From assembly GCA_045863035.1 (NCBI GenBank), contig BTUV01000003.1:62001-126000 (forward strand): a stretch of DNA of 64,000 bases, read 5' to 3'. The stretch is from H2-BAC3 sp045863035 (GTDB lineage: Bacteria; Bacteroidota; Ignavibacteria; Ignavibacteriales; Ignavibacteriaceae). Of the stretch, positions 43,078-53,197 are shown piece by piece. Position 1 is the stretch's first letter. Every line of letters begins with the position of its first letter. The notes under the pieces were generated by a model. It did not search any database, was not told the origin of the DNA, and worked only from the letters and a program-made list of their open reading frames with translations. The position numbers were made by a program, and so were the translations under genes.

Positions 43078-44640
43078 TCACAGCGGTATATTTGAATGTT
43101 TCTTGGGCGGATTCACATCCTTCTTAGTCGCAAGCGACTGCAGCGCGCGGATGACACGGAAACGGGTATTCCTCGGTTCTATAACATCATCTATATATCC
43201 ATACTTGGCAGCTACATAAGGAGTAGCAAATTTTTCGCGATACTCCTGTTCCTTTTCATTCAGGAACTTAACCCGTTCTTTCTCATCAGTAATTTCTTTC
43301 AGATCTTTCTGATGCAGCACTTCAATAGCGCCGCGGGGGCCCATTACTGCAATCTCCGCGTTCGGCCAGGCGTAGTTTATATCACCGCGCAGATGTTTTG
43401 ACCCCATCACATCATAAGCGCCGCCGTATGCTTTGCGCAGGATGATGGTAACTTTTGGCACGGTTGCTTCACCATAAGCAAACAGAAGTTTAGCGCCGTG
43501 AATTATAATTCCGCCATACTCCTGATTAGTACCCGGCAGGAACCCCGGCACATCAACAAAAGTTACAATTGGTATATTGAACGCATCGCAGAACCTCACA
43601 AAGCGTGCTGCCTTGCGTGATGAGTTTATATCAAGCACACCGGCTAAGTAATTTGGCTGGTTTGCTACAATTCCTACTGACATACCGTTAAAACGCGCAA
43701 ATCCGGTGATGATGTTCGGCGCATAGTTGCGGCTTATCTCCATAAACTCATGGTAATCAACCACCGCATGTATTACATCTCTTACATCGTATGGTTTATT
43801 TGCACTTTCCGGTATGATTTCATTCAGCGCATCTTCAAGCCGGTTAATCGGATCATCGCACACTGCAAGAGGCGGTTCTTCAAGATTATTCTGCGGCAGA
43901 TAGCTGAGAAGTTTTCTTATCAGAAGAATTCCTTCTTCCTCATCTTCGGTTACCAGATGCGCAACACCTGATTTTGAACCGTGCACCATCGCTCCGCCGA
44001 GCTCTTCATCAGTTACTGTTTCACCTGTTACGGTTTTAACAACTTTAGGACCGGTTACAAACATATAACTTGAGCCCTTACTCATTACGGTAAAGTCAGT
44101 CAGAGCCGGTGAATAAACAGCACCGCCCGCGCATGGACCAAAGATCGCTGATATCTGCGGCACCAGACCTGAGGCCAGTATATTCCTCTGAAAGATTTCA
44201 GCATAACCACCAAGACTTTTCACCCCTTCCTGTATGCGTGCTCCTCCGCTATCGTTAATGCCGATAACCGGGGCGCCGACTTTCATTGCCTTATCCATGA
44301 TCTTGCAAATTTTCATTGCATACATTTCGGAAAGCGAGCCGCCAAACACGGTGAAATCCTGTGAGAAAACATAAACAAGCCGTCCGTCAATGGTGCCATA
44401 ACCTGTTACCACGCCGTCAGAGAGATAGTCCTGCCCCTGCAGACCGAAATCAATACAGCGGTGAGAAACAAACATATCAAACTCTTCAAAACTGCCCGGA
44501 TCAAGCAGCATATCAATGCGCTCCCTTGCAGTATATTTACCTTTTTTATGCTGGGCTTCAATTCGTTTTTCTCCGCCCCCCTGCCTTGCCTGCAGCCGGA
44601 GGTCCATCAATTCTTTAATCTTTTCCTGGTTAACCGTCAT
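43078..44640 (-). CDS. mmdA: Methylmalonyl-CoA carboxyltransferase (acyl-CoA carboxylase beta type)
   Basis: The 520-residue protein has the two crotonase-like halves of biotin-dependent carboxyltransferases: [22 protein letters not shown] at the N-terminus, [22 protein letters not shown] with the first oxyanion glycines, and [19 protein letters not shown] in the second half. It transfers CO2 from methylmalonyl-CoA to biotin. Because it is next to oadB/oadG-like genes and no biotin carboxylase is present, the Na+-pumping decarboxylase role is more likely than propionyl-CoA carboxylase, although the reaction may run backwards. Confidence 0.93.
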   Translation of the reverse strand: MTVNQEKIKELMDLRLQARQGGGEKRIEAQHKKGKYTARERIDMLLDPGSFEEFDMFVSHRCIDFGLQGQDYLSDGVVTGYGTIDGRLVYVFSQDFTVFGGSLSEMYAMKICKIMDKAMKVGAPVIGINDSGGARIQEGVKSLGGYAEIFQRNILASGLVPQISAIFGPCAGGAVYSPALTDFTVMSKGSSYMFVTGPKVVKTVTGETVTDEELGGAMVHGSKSGVAHLVTEDEEEGILLIRKLLSYLPQNNLEEPPLAVCDDPINRLEDALNEIIPESANKPYDVRDVIHAVVDYHEFMEISRNYAPNIITGFARFNGMSVGIVANQPNYLAGVLDINSSRKAARFVRFCDAFNIPIVTFVDVPGFLPGTNQEYGGIIIHGAKLLFAYGEATVPKVTIILRKAYGGAYDVMGSKHLRGDINYAWPNAEIAVMGPRGAIEVLHQKDLKEITDEKERVKFLNEKEQEYREKFATPYVAAKYGYIDDVIEPRNTRFRVIRALQSLATKKDVNPPKKHSNIPL

Positions 44641-44671
44641 AATATATATTCAGCTTTCATGTATAATTCTG

Positions 44672-45079
44672 TTATTCCGCTCTCTCACAGAATTCAGTAA
44701 GAACTCCGTGAGTTGAAGCCGGGTGAAGAAACGCAATATTCAGACCATCCGCCCCTTTTCTTGGCTCACGGTCAATGAGCCGAATTCCCTGCTGCTCTAC
44801 AATTTTGAGTGTTGAGGGAAGATCACTCACCGCAAACGCGAGATGATGAATTCCTTCTCCTTTTTTCTCAATAAACTTTGCTACAGGACCATCTTCAGCG
44901 GTTGATTCAAGCAGCTCAATTTTCGTCTGTCCCACCTGAAAAAAAGCAGTGCGCACTTTCTGATCTGCAACTTCCTCAACTTTATAACATTTCATTCCGA
45001 AGATGTTTTCATAAAAAGCGATTGACTCCTGCAGATTTTTTACTGCTATCCCTATATGTTCTATGTGTGTTGGTACCAT
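44672..45079 (-). CDS. mce: Methylmalonyl-CoA epimerase
   Basis: The 135-residue glyoxalase-fold enzyme interconverts (R)- and (S)-methylmalonyl-CoA. It shows HIEHIGIAVKNL with a metal His, IELLESTAEDGPVAKFIEKKGEGIHHLAF with Glu and His ligands, and a terminal SPEX-like LTEFCERAE. It sits between the mutase and carboxyltransferase genes, exactly where the pathway needs it. Confidence 0.96.
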   Translation of the reverse strand: MVPTHIEHIGIAVKNLQESIAFYENIFGMKCYKVEEVADQKVRTAFFQVGQTKIELLESTAEDGPVAKFIEKKGEGIHHLAFAVSDLPSTLKIVEQQGIRLIDREPRKGADGLNIAFLHPASTHGVLTEFCERAE

Positions 45080-45097
45080 TCTCTGTTCCGTTATCTG

Positions 45098-46777
45098 TTA
45101 AACAAATACTGATTCTTTATATTCCCCGAAAACCTCACGCATGGTGTTGCAGATTTCACCCACACTTGCATACACTCTTACCGCATCCAGAATAAGAGGC
45201 ATCAGGTTGGCATCACCCTCAGCGCCGGTTTTTAATGCAGCAAGAGTTTTCTCCACTTCATCCTTATTCCGCCGGGCTCTTATACCCTGCAGGAACTTTG
45301 TCTGCTCTTCCTGCACTTTCATGTCAATCTTCAGCAGATTCTTAGGCGGCTCTTCTTTTACCTTAAATTTATTCTGCCCCACAATCACCTGACGGCCTGA
45401 TTCAATCTCCATCTCTGTTTTGTAAGCAGCTTTCTGGATTTCTCCCTGTATATATCCGGCCTCGATTGCCGGAACCACTCCACCCAGTGATGCAATTGTT
45501 TCCAGGTAGTGCACTGCTTCGGCTTCAATTTGATCAGTCATTGCTTCAACATAATAAGAACCGGCTAACGGGTCAGCAGTATTTGCAACACCGCTTTCAT
45601 AAGCAACTATCTGCTGCGTGCGCAGCGCTATCTGCACTGACTGCTCAGTCGGCAGAGCGAGCGCCTCATCTTTTGAATTTGTATGTAAGCTCTGTGTGCC
45701 CCCTATTACCGCAGCGAGGGTCTGAATAGTTACACGGACGATATTATTATCAACCTGCTGTGCGGTCAGCGTTGAGCCGGCTGTCTGTGAGTGGAAACGG
45801 AGCATCATGGATTTTTCATCCTTAGCACTAAACTGCTCTTTCATGATGCGCGCCCATAATCTTCTTGCGGCACGATACTTGGCAACTTCTTCAAGCAAAT
45901 CATTATGCGCGTTAAAGAAGAATGAAAGCCGTCCGGCAAACTCATCTATATCCATCCCCGCGGCAAGGGCGGCCTTAACATATTCAATTCCGTTAGCTAT
46001 GGTGAATCCCACTTCCTGTGCTGCTGTTGAACCCGCCTCACGTATATGATAACCGGAAATAGAAATGGTGTTCCACTTGGGCACTTCCTTTGAGCAATAT
46101 TCAAAAATATTGGTAATCAGCCGCATCGAGGGTTTAGGAGGATATATATATGTTCCGCGGGCGATATATTCTTTTAAAATATCATTCTGAATCGTACCGC
46201 TGATTTTGGTTTTAGGCACTCCCTGTTTTTCTGCCACTGCTATATACATCGCCAGCAGCACTGAGGCAGAAGCGTTGATAGTCATTGAAGTTGAAATTTT
46301 ATCAAGAGGGATTGAATCAAACAAAATTTCCATATCCGCCAGTGTATCTATTGCAACTCCCACCTTTCCAACCTCACCATTACAAATCGGGTCATCACTG
46401 TCATAACCAATCTGGGTCGGTAAATCAAAAGCAACCGAGAGCCCTGCCTGCCCCAGCCCGAGAAGAAATTTATATCGCTCGTTCGACTCTTTTGCTGTTC
46501 CAAAGCCCGCATACTGCCGCATTGTCCAAAACCGGGAGCGGTACATGGAAGGATAAACTCCACGAGTAAAAGGGTAATGACCAGGGAAACCCAGTTTCTC
46601 CTGATAATCCGGGTTTGCATCAGCAGGGGTATAGAGCGGTTTGACCGGAGTAAAGGAAACTGTGGTTATCGGGTTCTGGCGTTCGGGACTTTTGGCCGTT
46701 ATCTTCTTATAGGAATGTTCTTCCCACTCCTGATATGCTTTCTGAACTTTTACTACCGTTTCATCTGTCTTAGCCAT
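45098..46777 (-). CDS. Methylmalonyl-CoA mutase catalytic subunit
   Basis: The 559-residue protein contains only the substrate-binding TIM barrel of methylmalonyl-CoA mutase ([48 protein letters not shown]). The cobalamin-binding domain is absent, as in split archaeal-type enzymes, so a separate B12-binding subunit must be encoded elsewhere. It rearranges succinyl-CoA to (R)-methylmalonyl-CoA. It is the first gene of the operon; a candidate promoter lies just upstream, and the gene ends 18 bases before mce. Confidence 0.94.
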   Translation of the reverse strand: MAKTDETVVKVQKAYQEWEEHSYKKITAKSPERQNPITTVSFTPVKPLYTPADANPDYQEKLGFPGHYPFTRGVYPSMYRSRFWTMRQYAGFGTAKESNERYKFLLGLGQAGLSVAFDLPTQIGYDSDDPICNGEVGKVGVAIDTLADMEILFDSIPLDKISTSMTINASASVLLAMYIAVAEKQGVPKTKISGTIQNDILKEYIARGTYIYPPKPSMRLITNIFEYCSKEVPKWNTISISGYHIREAGSTAAQEVGFTIANGIEYVKAALAAGMDIDEFAGRLSFFFNAHNDLLEEVAKYRAARRLWARIMKEQFSAKDEKSMMLRFHSQTAGSTLTAQQVDNNIVRVTIQTLAAVIGGTQSLHTNSKDEALALPTEQSVQIALRTQQIVAYESGVANTADPLAGSYYVEAMTDQIEAEAVHYLETIASLGGVVPAIEAGYIQGEIQKAAYKTEMEIESGRQVIVGQNKFKVKEEPPKNLLKIDMKVQEEQTKFLQGIRARRNKDEVEKTLAALKTGAEGDANLMPLILDAVRVYASVGEICNTMREVFGEYKESVFV

Positions 46778-46808
46778 ATATGTCCTTCAATTAGTCAAAC
46801 ATTTTCAG

Positions 46809-46846
46809 CAAAAAGTATGCCCAATAACGGGGCTTTTAACGTCAAT
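46809..46846 (-). promoter_or_regulatory. Candidate promoter of the methylmalonyl-CoA operon
   Basis: On the minus strand, TTGAC (46845-46841) is followed 23 bases later by TACTTTTTG (46817-46809), close to the Bacteroidota TTTG/TAnnTTTG pattern. Transcription would begin near 46801, about 24 bases before the mutase start. The match is imperfect. Confidence 0.4.
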
Positions 46847-47065
46847 AGAAGCGGTTTTTCAAAATTGAGAATTTCATAATCGGGAAAAACCGTTGAATTT
46901 TTCAGCAATTCAAAAATACGATTATTTATTCAGAGAAAAAGCCCATGCCTTATCTTCCCTCCCCCTTTAATTCCGTTTCCCCCTTTTACCCTTCATTTTT
47001 CTTCATAATAGGGATATATTTCATGATTTAAATTTCATTTCTCAGAACAAAAGCAGCCGGATAAC

Positions 47066-47644
47066 ATGAATCCAATACATATCATTGTCGGAATAAATAT
47101 CCTTTCCCTTTTTGGCGCAAACTTAGACGGGGCAAGAAGAGGTTTGAAGAGTGCGGTTGCCGAAGTGAAGGAAAAACCAAAATCCTGGCTGCAAAAGTAT
47201 CCGCCGGCGCTGGCTGCCCTTATCCTTTTCGCACAGATATTGGGGGTTTTTGGCATCGGAAATTTTACGCTCCCCACAGGTTATGAAAATTTGCAATATG
47301 CCGGACTAATAGTTTACCTCTTGTTTTCCTGGTTTCAGATTTACGCTCTCCGCTCGCTCGGCAGGTTCTATTCGCAAGATATGGTCATTTTGAAGAAACA
47401 TGAACTTATTACCACCGGGGCTTACCGGTTTATCAGGCATCCTCACTACCTCGGACAACTTTTGGCTGATATCGGGTGCGGTCTTGCACTGATGAACCTC
47501 CCCACGCTTATTCTTCTGATACCTGAAACTGTCATGCTCCTGATGCGTGCTTCAAAAGAAGAAGCAATGATGAAGAAACACTTCGCCGGTCAGTTTGACG
47601 AATACCGGAAAAAATCGGGATTTATTATACCGTTTATCGGATAA
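47066..47644 (+). CDS. Isoprenylcysteine carboxyl methyltransferase-like membrane protein (second copy)
   Basis: The 192-residue protein has four to five membrane helices and the ICMT/NnrU-type motif GAYRFIRHPHYLGQLLADIG, followed by EAMMKKHFAGQFDEYRKKSGFIIP. It would use SAM to methylate a membrane-associated substrate. It is only distantly similar to the family member at 21708-22298. It lies 12 bases before the amidase gene and is probably cotranscribed with it. Confidence 0.83.
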   Translation: MNPIHIIVGINILSLFGANLDGARRGLKSAVAEVKEKPKSWLQKYPPALAALILFAQILGVFGIGNFTLPTGYENLQYAGLIVYLLFSWFQIYALRSLGRFYSQDMVILKKHELITTGAYRFIRHPHYLGQLLADIGCGLALMNLPTLILLIPETVMLLMRASKEEAMMKKHFAGQFDEYRKKSGFIIPFIG

Positions 47645-47656
47645 ATCACGTCTGCT

Positions 47657-49347
47657 TTGATGAAACACATTATATTCTTTCTGCTTGTAATAAGCGCGGG
47701 CGGTCAGCTTTTTACCCGGAATTACAGCACGGTTGAAGTTAAATTCGGATTGGAAAAGAAAAACATACGCGCTCTCGAACGGAAAGGAGCGGTGTATATA
47801 TCCATCCGTGATTTCGCGGCAAAATTTAAAACCGGGCACTATTATTCATCAGCTAACAAAAAGTCAGAACTGAAGTTTAAAGAATCCGTTATCAAATTCA
47901 CGGCTAAAAACCCGTTTGTGGTCATAACACAAACAGGAACAAAAATTCCTGCTGTATATCAAATGCCTCTTTCAACTCTTTTTTATGGAGAAGATATATA
48001 TGTTGAGGCAGAGTCATTCCGAAAATATATCGGAAAAGCCCAGTTGAAGATGCTCAGTTATACGGGCAAACCGGTACCCATAAAGGAAGCAGAGACAGAA
48101 ACAGTCAGCACCACTCCGCCCCCCGCTTCCTCATCAGTGTTACGGCTGAATTACTCCCAGCGCGCGAACGGCTCAGTGCTCAGAGTCGGAACTGAAATTG
48201 AATTCGGTTCTTTCCGCCACTCCATAAAAGGAAAACTCCTGACTGTCACTCTTGAAAAAACCGCGGGTCTGAAAGAAAACCTCTCACAAAGCTACAGTGA
48301 CGGAATTCTTGACAGTATATCAGCCACAAATGTTTCCGGCGGAATTCAGCTTCGGATTCAAACAGGAAAATCATTCGATGCGTACGACATCATAAAAAAT
48401 AACAATAAGTCCCTCACTATTTCATTCAGAAAGAAGGAGAGTGCAGTTCCGCCGGTTGACCTGAGCGGCAAAAAAGAAAAATGGAAGTTCGATGTTGTTG
48501 TAATTGACCCCGGTCACGGCGGAAAAGATGCCGGCGCTATAGGAGCGAATAAAACAATCGAAAAGGAAATCAATCTTGCCATCGGGTTAAAACTGGGTAA
48601 GCTCATCAACACATACCTGCCTGATGTAAAGGTTGTATATACCCGCAAAACAGATACTTTTGTTGAGCTGAATAAACGGGGCAAGATCGCGAACGATGCA
48701 GGCGGAAAATTATTTATATCTATTCACTGCAACTCTGTAGCCGGAAAGAAAAAAGCACCGAACGGCACAGAGGTATATCTGCTCCGTCCCGGCAAAACGC
48801 AGGATGCAATTGAAATAGCAGAAATCGAAAACAGTGTAATCTCTTATGAAGAAGACCCGAAAAAGTATAAAGAACTGACGGATGAAAATTTTATCCTCGT
48901 CAGTATGGCCCACGCCTCTTATATGAAATATTCGGAAAAGTTTGCTGAACTCGTTGACATCAACTTCCGCAACAAATTAGACATCAACAGCCGCGGAGTA
49001 AAGCAGGCAGGGTTTTACGTACTGGTCGGCGCTTCGATGCCCGGAGTGCTCATCGAGACCGGCTTTGTAAGCAACGAACGCGATGCAGCATTCATCCGCA
49101 GTGACAAAGGCCAGAACAACATCGCCTCCTCCATCCTCGATGCAGTAAAATCATTCAAGACCTACTACGAAAAAGNNNNNNNNNNNNNNNNNNNNNNNNN
49201 NNNNNNNNNNNNNNNNNNNNNNNNNNNNNNNNNNNNNNNNNNNNNNNNNNNNNNNNNNNNNNNNNNNNNNNNNNNATCGCCTCCTCCATCCTCGATGCAG
49301 TAAAATCATTCAAGACCTACTACGAAAAAGAAATGAAGGAGGAATAA
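47657..49347 (+). CDS. N-acetylmuramoyl-L-alanine amidase (interrupted by an artificial gap)
   Basis: The protein has a signal peptide, an AMIN-like N-terminal region and a linker, then an Amidase_3 domain with VIDPGHGGKDAGA, a Glu in KTIEKE, SIHCN and LIETGF, which hold the three zinc ligands and the catalytic Glu. It cleaves the amide between MurNAc and L-Ala during wall turnover or daughter-cell separation. A 100-N run at 49176-49275 interrupts the last codons. The 55 bases to its left are repeated to its right, and removing one copy plus the gap gives an intact 511-residue protein ending YYEKEMKEE. The frame shown in the raw sequence is therefore not truly broken. Confidence 0.93.
49176..49275. 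other. 100-N scaffold gap, probably artificial
   Basis: The gap is exactly 100 N, with an exact 55-base duplicate on each side (49121-49175 and 49276-49330). As with the gap at 1326-1425, this shows overlapping contig ends with k = 55 that were not merged. It abuts the large tandem array. Confidence 0.88.
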
Positions 49348-49353
49348 AAAAAT

Positions 49354-49387
49354 AATTGTGAATTGTGAATTGTGAATTGTGAATTGG
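49354..49387. repeat. Heptanucleotide tandem repeat (AATTGTG)
   Basis: Four perfect AATTGTG units and a partial fifth begin seven bases after the corrected amidase stop codon. Confidence 0.85.
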
Positions 49388-49433
49388 AAAAAACTTTTAC
49401 AAACACCAACACCCGGATAAATCCTGTGTTATT

Positions 49434-50131
49434 AAAAAAAATCACACACTCTCTTCATTAACCATCAGATTTATCTGGTGGTTGGTTAAAAAAAATCACA
49501 GACACTCCTCATTAACCGCCAGATTTATCTGGTAGTTGGTTAAAAAAAATCACACACTCTCTTCATTAACCATCAGATTTATCTGGTGGTTGGTTAAAAA
49601 AATCACACACACTCTTCATTAACCATCAGATTTATCTGGTGGTTGGTTAAAAAAATCACAGACACTCTTCATTAACCACCAGATTTATCTGGTGGTTGGT
49701 TTAAAAAAATCACAGACACTCTTCAATAACCATCAGATTTATCTGGTGGTTGGTTAAGAAAATCACAGTCACTCCTCATTAACCGCCAGATTTATCTAGT
49801 GGTTGGTTAAAAAAAATCACAGACACTCCTCATTAACCACCAGATTTATCTGGTGGTTGGTTAAAAAAAATCACACACACTCTTCATTAACCATCAGATT
49901 TATCTGGTGGTTGGTTAAGAAAATCACACACACTCTTCATTAACCGCCAGATTTATCTGGTGGTTGGTTTAAAAAAAATCACACACACTCTTCATTAGCC
50001 ATCAGATTTATCTGGTGGTTGGTTAAAAAAAATCACAGACACTCTTCATTAACCATCAGATTTATCTGGTGGTTGGTTAAGAAAATCACAGACACTCTTC
50101 ATTAACCATCAGATTTATCTGGTGGTTGGTT
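49434..50131. repeat. 13-unit tandem hairpin array, period 53-55 bp
   Basis: Thirteen imperfect units, whose CAGATTTATC cores start at 49466, 49520, 49574, 49627, 49680, 49734, 49787, 49841, 49895, 49948, 50003, 50057 and 50110, fill the spacer between two convergent genes. Each unit is an A-tract, a TCACA-rich strand, and a hairpin of AACCACCAGA and TCTGGTGGTT with a TTTA loop, then GGTT. The spacers repeat as well as the hairpins, so it is not CRISPR. No U-tract follows the hairpin on either strand. Imperfect 32-base direct repeats bracket the array (49406-49437 and 50137-50169). Confidence 0.92.
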
Positions 50132-50202
50132 CCGCGCCAACACCCGCATAAATCAGGATGTTACTAAAACGATGATATACATCCCTTCACTAATATCATA
50201 CT

Positions 50203-52857
50203 CTATCCATCATCGTTTACCATCTCCTCAAACTCCATGCCAAACTTCTCCGCAAAGTATTTCTCATACATTGCACTGAAGGTTCTGTATTCTCGCTCTG
50301 CCAAATATGGCTTCTTATCTTTCATGTAACCCCGAATTTTCAACCGAAGCCCTGTTTCAGAGAACTGGTCAAATTCAAAATATAACGACCCCAGTTTTAT
50401 CTGACGCTCAGCGGACTCACTCTCACAGCGCTTTGCCAGCGTATCTAAGGCATGGAGCGCCTGATTATTGTACTCCTCTATAAACGGGTCAAGCCATTCA
50501 TAACTGAGTGATGTCAGTAGTACTCCCTTATCAAGCAGTTCAAGTGCGCGTTCATCAAGAATCCCTGTTGGTTCAACTGTCTCCAGATTTCTGAAAATAA
50601 GCATGCTTTCACCCAGATCACAGTAGAGATTGTCAGCCGTTAAAGAAAACGTATGATCATTGGTTTCAACTATTATCTGCGGGAAAGATTCGAGTGACTT
50701 TCGCAGGGTGCTCATAGTCACCTTCCGGTTATTGCTTCTCCGGGCATCTTCAAAATCAAACCAAAGTGTTTCATGCACAAACTGATAGCTCAGTTGCTTG
50801 TCTTTCATATACTTAAAGAGCACCATCTGAAGAAACAGCTCCCGTGCTTTTCCTTTTAGTTCGCCGGTTATATTCTCCCCCTGCTGATTGATTATCTGAA
50901 AATTACCAAGCATATATATCCCCGCGCCGGTTTTGCGCTCTGCCCGGGTCTGTCTGAGTAAACGTTCCAATACTTCTGCCGGTGTTGCCTCTCCCTTCTT
51001 AGGAAGATTTGCACTTTCAGCATCATCATTTTGGGAGAACGCAGTCACAACCACAAACTTATTCCGGTATCTCCAGATCAAGCTGCTTATAAAGAGTCCG
51101 AATACAACCGGAACAAACAGCAACAGCCAGTTTCTCCCGTGATGAACTGCATATTTGTTTTTTACCTGTTCAAATTCTTCCTCAGAATAATACGGTAGAT
51201 ATAAACGCAGGAACTGTATCGCATCCCCTTTTTCTCTGTCATATTGCAGCACCGCATAGAGTGCCTTTTTATTCCGTGATTGCATGAGGGATAAATTTCT
51301 TAATTTGTCCGGCAGCCGGTAACTTTTCAGTGAATCACCTACTTGTTCGGGTTTACTCATCCCCTCTCCTATTGCAGCCACAAAGATATCATGAACATAC
51401 GGTACATCATTATCCCCGCTGAATATATATATCTTCTTGAAGTCTTCAGACCACATCAGTGTTCTGCTCATAAACTGAACCTGCCCTACCCCTTTTTCGG
51501 AAAGTGACCAGTATTTCTTCAGCGTTTTATTCCTTACATCCATTAAATAGAGATCATAATAATGCAGCCACCCCTTCCTCTGGTCTCCGTCTTCATTTCC
51601 GGTGCCGTAGGCCATCCAAAAGGTTCCCGGTCTGGGTCCTCTCCCGGAAAATAAAACGGTTCTTGGTGTGATCGGGTCTCCTTCATATTCAAGTTCTTCC
51701 CAGATTTTTTTCTTAAAGTTATATATATAAAACTCCTTGTTCATCCGGTACCAGCCATATCCGCCAAAGCGGTAGAGCTTATCTTCCTCCCGGTCATGAA
51801 AAATTCCGGCTCCAAAATACTTCCACTCTTCTTCATAGGACTCGCGAACTGAGGTCCAGGTTTTCTTCTTTATATCATAAATTGATACCTCAACCGGACT
51901 GCCAAACATAACATAAATTTTTGACCGCTCATGGTCAACAACAGGTTCATTAAGTCTGTAATAACGATCATTGGCATAATATACTTCCTCCTGCAAATGC
52001 AGGTCAGGTGTAAATTTTATAAAACGTGATTCGCCAAAATAGGTTATCTCTCCCAGCAGTGTGTCAATCAGCACCACAGCGTGAAACTTGTCAGTTAAGT
52101 GAGTCATGCTATGAGATTCCCACCCGAAGTGTTTCGGTGCAATCCATTCACCAAACTCCTGCTTTCCGTTCAGGTCTGATTCATTGTCGTGCACAATCGT
52201 TCCGCACACCTCATCCAAAGGATAATAATGTTTTTGGCTACCCTCTTTTACTATTCTGATATCCCTCAGACCCATAGCCGGTGTTTCATGATCAACGCCT
52301 CTTCCGAACGTCAAATATATATCTTCCAGGTTGGCTATTGCCGCCTGAGCGCGTCCGGTAAAAGAACCCACGCGCACCTGAATTTCACGCTTAATTTTAT
52401 CATAATTCAGAGTTAATTTTTTCCACTGCAAAAAGCCAAGTTCGTTTTTAAGAAGCGGGATTCTGAAAATTTCGCGCGTGCGCAGTTTTACAACTGAAAT
52501 AAAAGAAGTGTCTGAATCGGTAACAGAAGAATACACCAATTCCAACACTGCTTTTTTCTGATTATCATGAATCGTTAATATCTGCCCATAGCGTTTGGTA
52601 TGCCAGATGTAGAAGTCAAATGAAATGGTAAAATTTTCTCCGGGCGAAAGTGTCCCCTCCGCAGGAATTGTCAACTGTGTGCGTTCAAGATGGGGGATAT
52701 TATATTTATCATATTTCCCTTCTTCGGAATTGGATATATGGTTCCCGCTGAACTCAAGTCCGTACCGGCCTTTGCTGTCAATTTGAGCAAAAGCCGGGTT
52801 GGTAAAAAAACCTATTAAGAAAAAAAGTGTTAAAACCTTCAAAAAAAATCCCTGCAC
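50203..52857 (-). CDS. Transmembrane regulator: secreted LamG/kelch-type sensor with cytoplasmic SARP-like domain
   Basis: The 884-residue protein starts (GTG) with a signal peptide, then a LamG-like beta sandwich (about 30-215), a kelch/galactose-oxidase-like propeller (about 240-565; IYVMFGSPVEVSIYDIKKKTW, LYRFGGYGWYR in pieces), and one membrane helix at 577-596 (WLLLFVPVVFGLFISSLIW). A linker leads to a winged-helix domain at about 644-745 (KARELFLQMVLFKY, RRSNNRKVTMSTLRKSL) and a BTAD-like helical domain to the end. Topology puts the propeller in the periplasm and the DNA-binding SARP/OmpR-like part in the cytoplasm, so it looks like a one-component membrane regulator. Targets are unknown. 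It is a single-gene unit facing the hairpin array. Confidence 0.8.
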   Translation of the reverse strand: MQGFFLKVLTLFFLIGFFTNPAFAQIDSKGRYGLEFSGNHISNSEEGKYDKYNIPHLERTQLTIPAEGTLSPGENFTISFDFYIWHTKRYGQILTIHDNQKKAVLELVYSSVTDSDTSFISVVKLRTREIFRIPLLKNELGFLQWKKLTLNYDKIKREIQVRVGSFTGRAQAAIANLEDIYLTFGRGVDHETPAMGLRDIRIVKEGSQKHYYPLDEVCGTIVHDNESDLNGKQEFGEWIAPKHFGWESHSMTHLTDKFHAVVLIDTLLGEITYFGESRFIKFTPDLHLQEEVYYANDRYYRLNEPVVDHERSKIYVMFGSPVEVSIYDIKKKTWTSVRESYEEEWKYFGAGIFHDREEDKLYRFGGYGWYRMNKEFYIYNFKKKIWEELEYEGDPITPRTVLFSGRGPRPGTFWMAYGTGNEDGDQRKGWLHYYDLYLMDVRNKTLKKYWSLSEKGVGQVQFMSRTLMWSEDFKKIYIFSGDNDVPYVHDIFVAAIGEGMSKPEQVGDSLKSYRLPDKLRNLSLMQSRNKKALYAVLQYDREKGDAIQFLRLYLPYYSEEEFEQVKNKYAVHHGRNWLLLFVPVVFGLFISSLIWRYRNKFVVVTAFSQNDDAESANLPKKGEATPAEVLERLLRQTRAERKTGAGIYMLGNFQIINQQGENITGELKGKARELFLQMVLFKYMKDKQLSYQFVHETLWFDFEDARRSNNRKVTMSTLRKSLESFPQIIVETNDHTFSLTADNLYCDLGESMLIFRNLETVEPTGILDERALELLDKGVLLTSLSYEWLDPFIEEYNNQALHALDTLAKRCESESAERQIKLGSLYFEFDQFSETGLRLKIRGYMKDKKPYLAEREYRTFSAMYEKYFAEKFGMEFEEMVNDDG

Positions 52858-53158
52858 CCTGCAATAAATTAATTTACTTCTTTAATTTAAGAAAAAATCA
52901 GGTGCCGTTTATTTAATTATCCATAAAATTATCGGATGTGTTTTTGAATTTAAGACATTTTGCGGTATTACAAAGCGGATCATCTGACCATTTTCGCTAA
53001 GACACTGAAGAATAGGAGGAAGGCAAATCATATCGGGCTTTGGGTTCTTTTTTAGTTAAAAGCTTCATATTTCCCCATTTTTCGGTAAGCAACATTGTTC
53101 ATTGTACATTGTACATTGATTTCTCCCTTCCTTTTTCTGCTGAATTCTTCAACATTTC
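52858..53158. other. Divergent spacer with heptanucleotide repeat
   Basis: No gene is seen. ATTGTTC, ATTGTAC, ATTGTAC, ATTGATT lie in tandem at 53094-53121. The rest is AT-rich and should hold promoters for the kelch-type regulator and the cytochrome. Confidence 0.6.
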
Positions 53159-53197
53159 ATGCTATTTTGCGGTAATAAAAAACAAATTATCGTTATT

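Noticed and set aside
43078..44640. Propionyl-CoA carboxylase beta subunit as the main call
   Set aside because: No biotin carboxylase gene is present, and the adjacent OadB/OadG-type genes point to a Na+-pumping decarboxylase.
49434..50131. CRISPR array
   Set aside because: The segments between hairpins repeat as well, with only point differences, and the period is uniform. There are no unique spacers and no cas genes nearby.
49434..50131. Tandem Rho-independent terminators
   Set aside because: Each hairpin is followed by GGTTAAAA on the plus strand and by AATGAAG on the minus strand. Neither provides a U-tract, so ordinary intrinsic termination is not supported.
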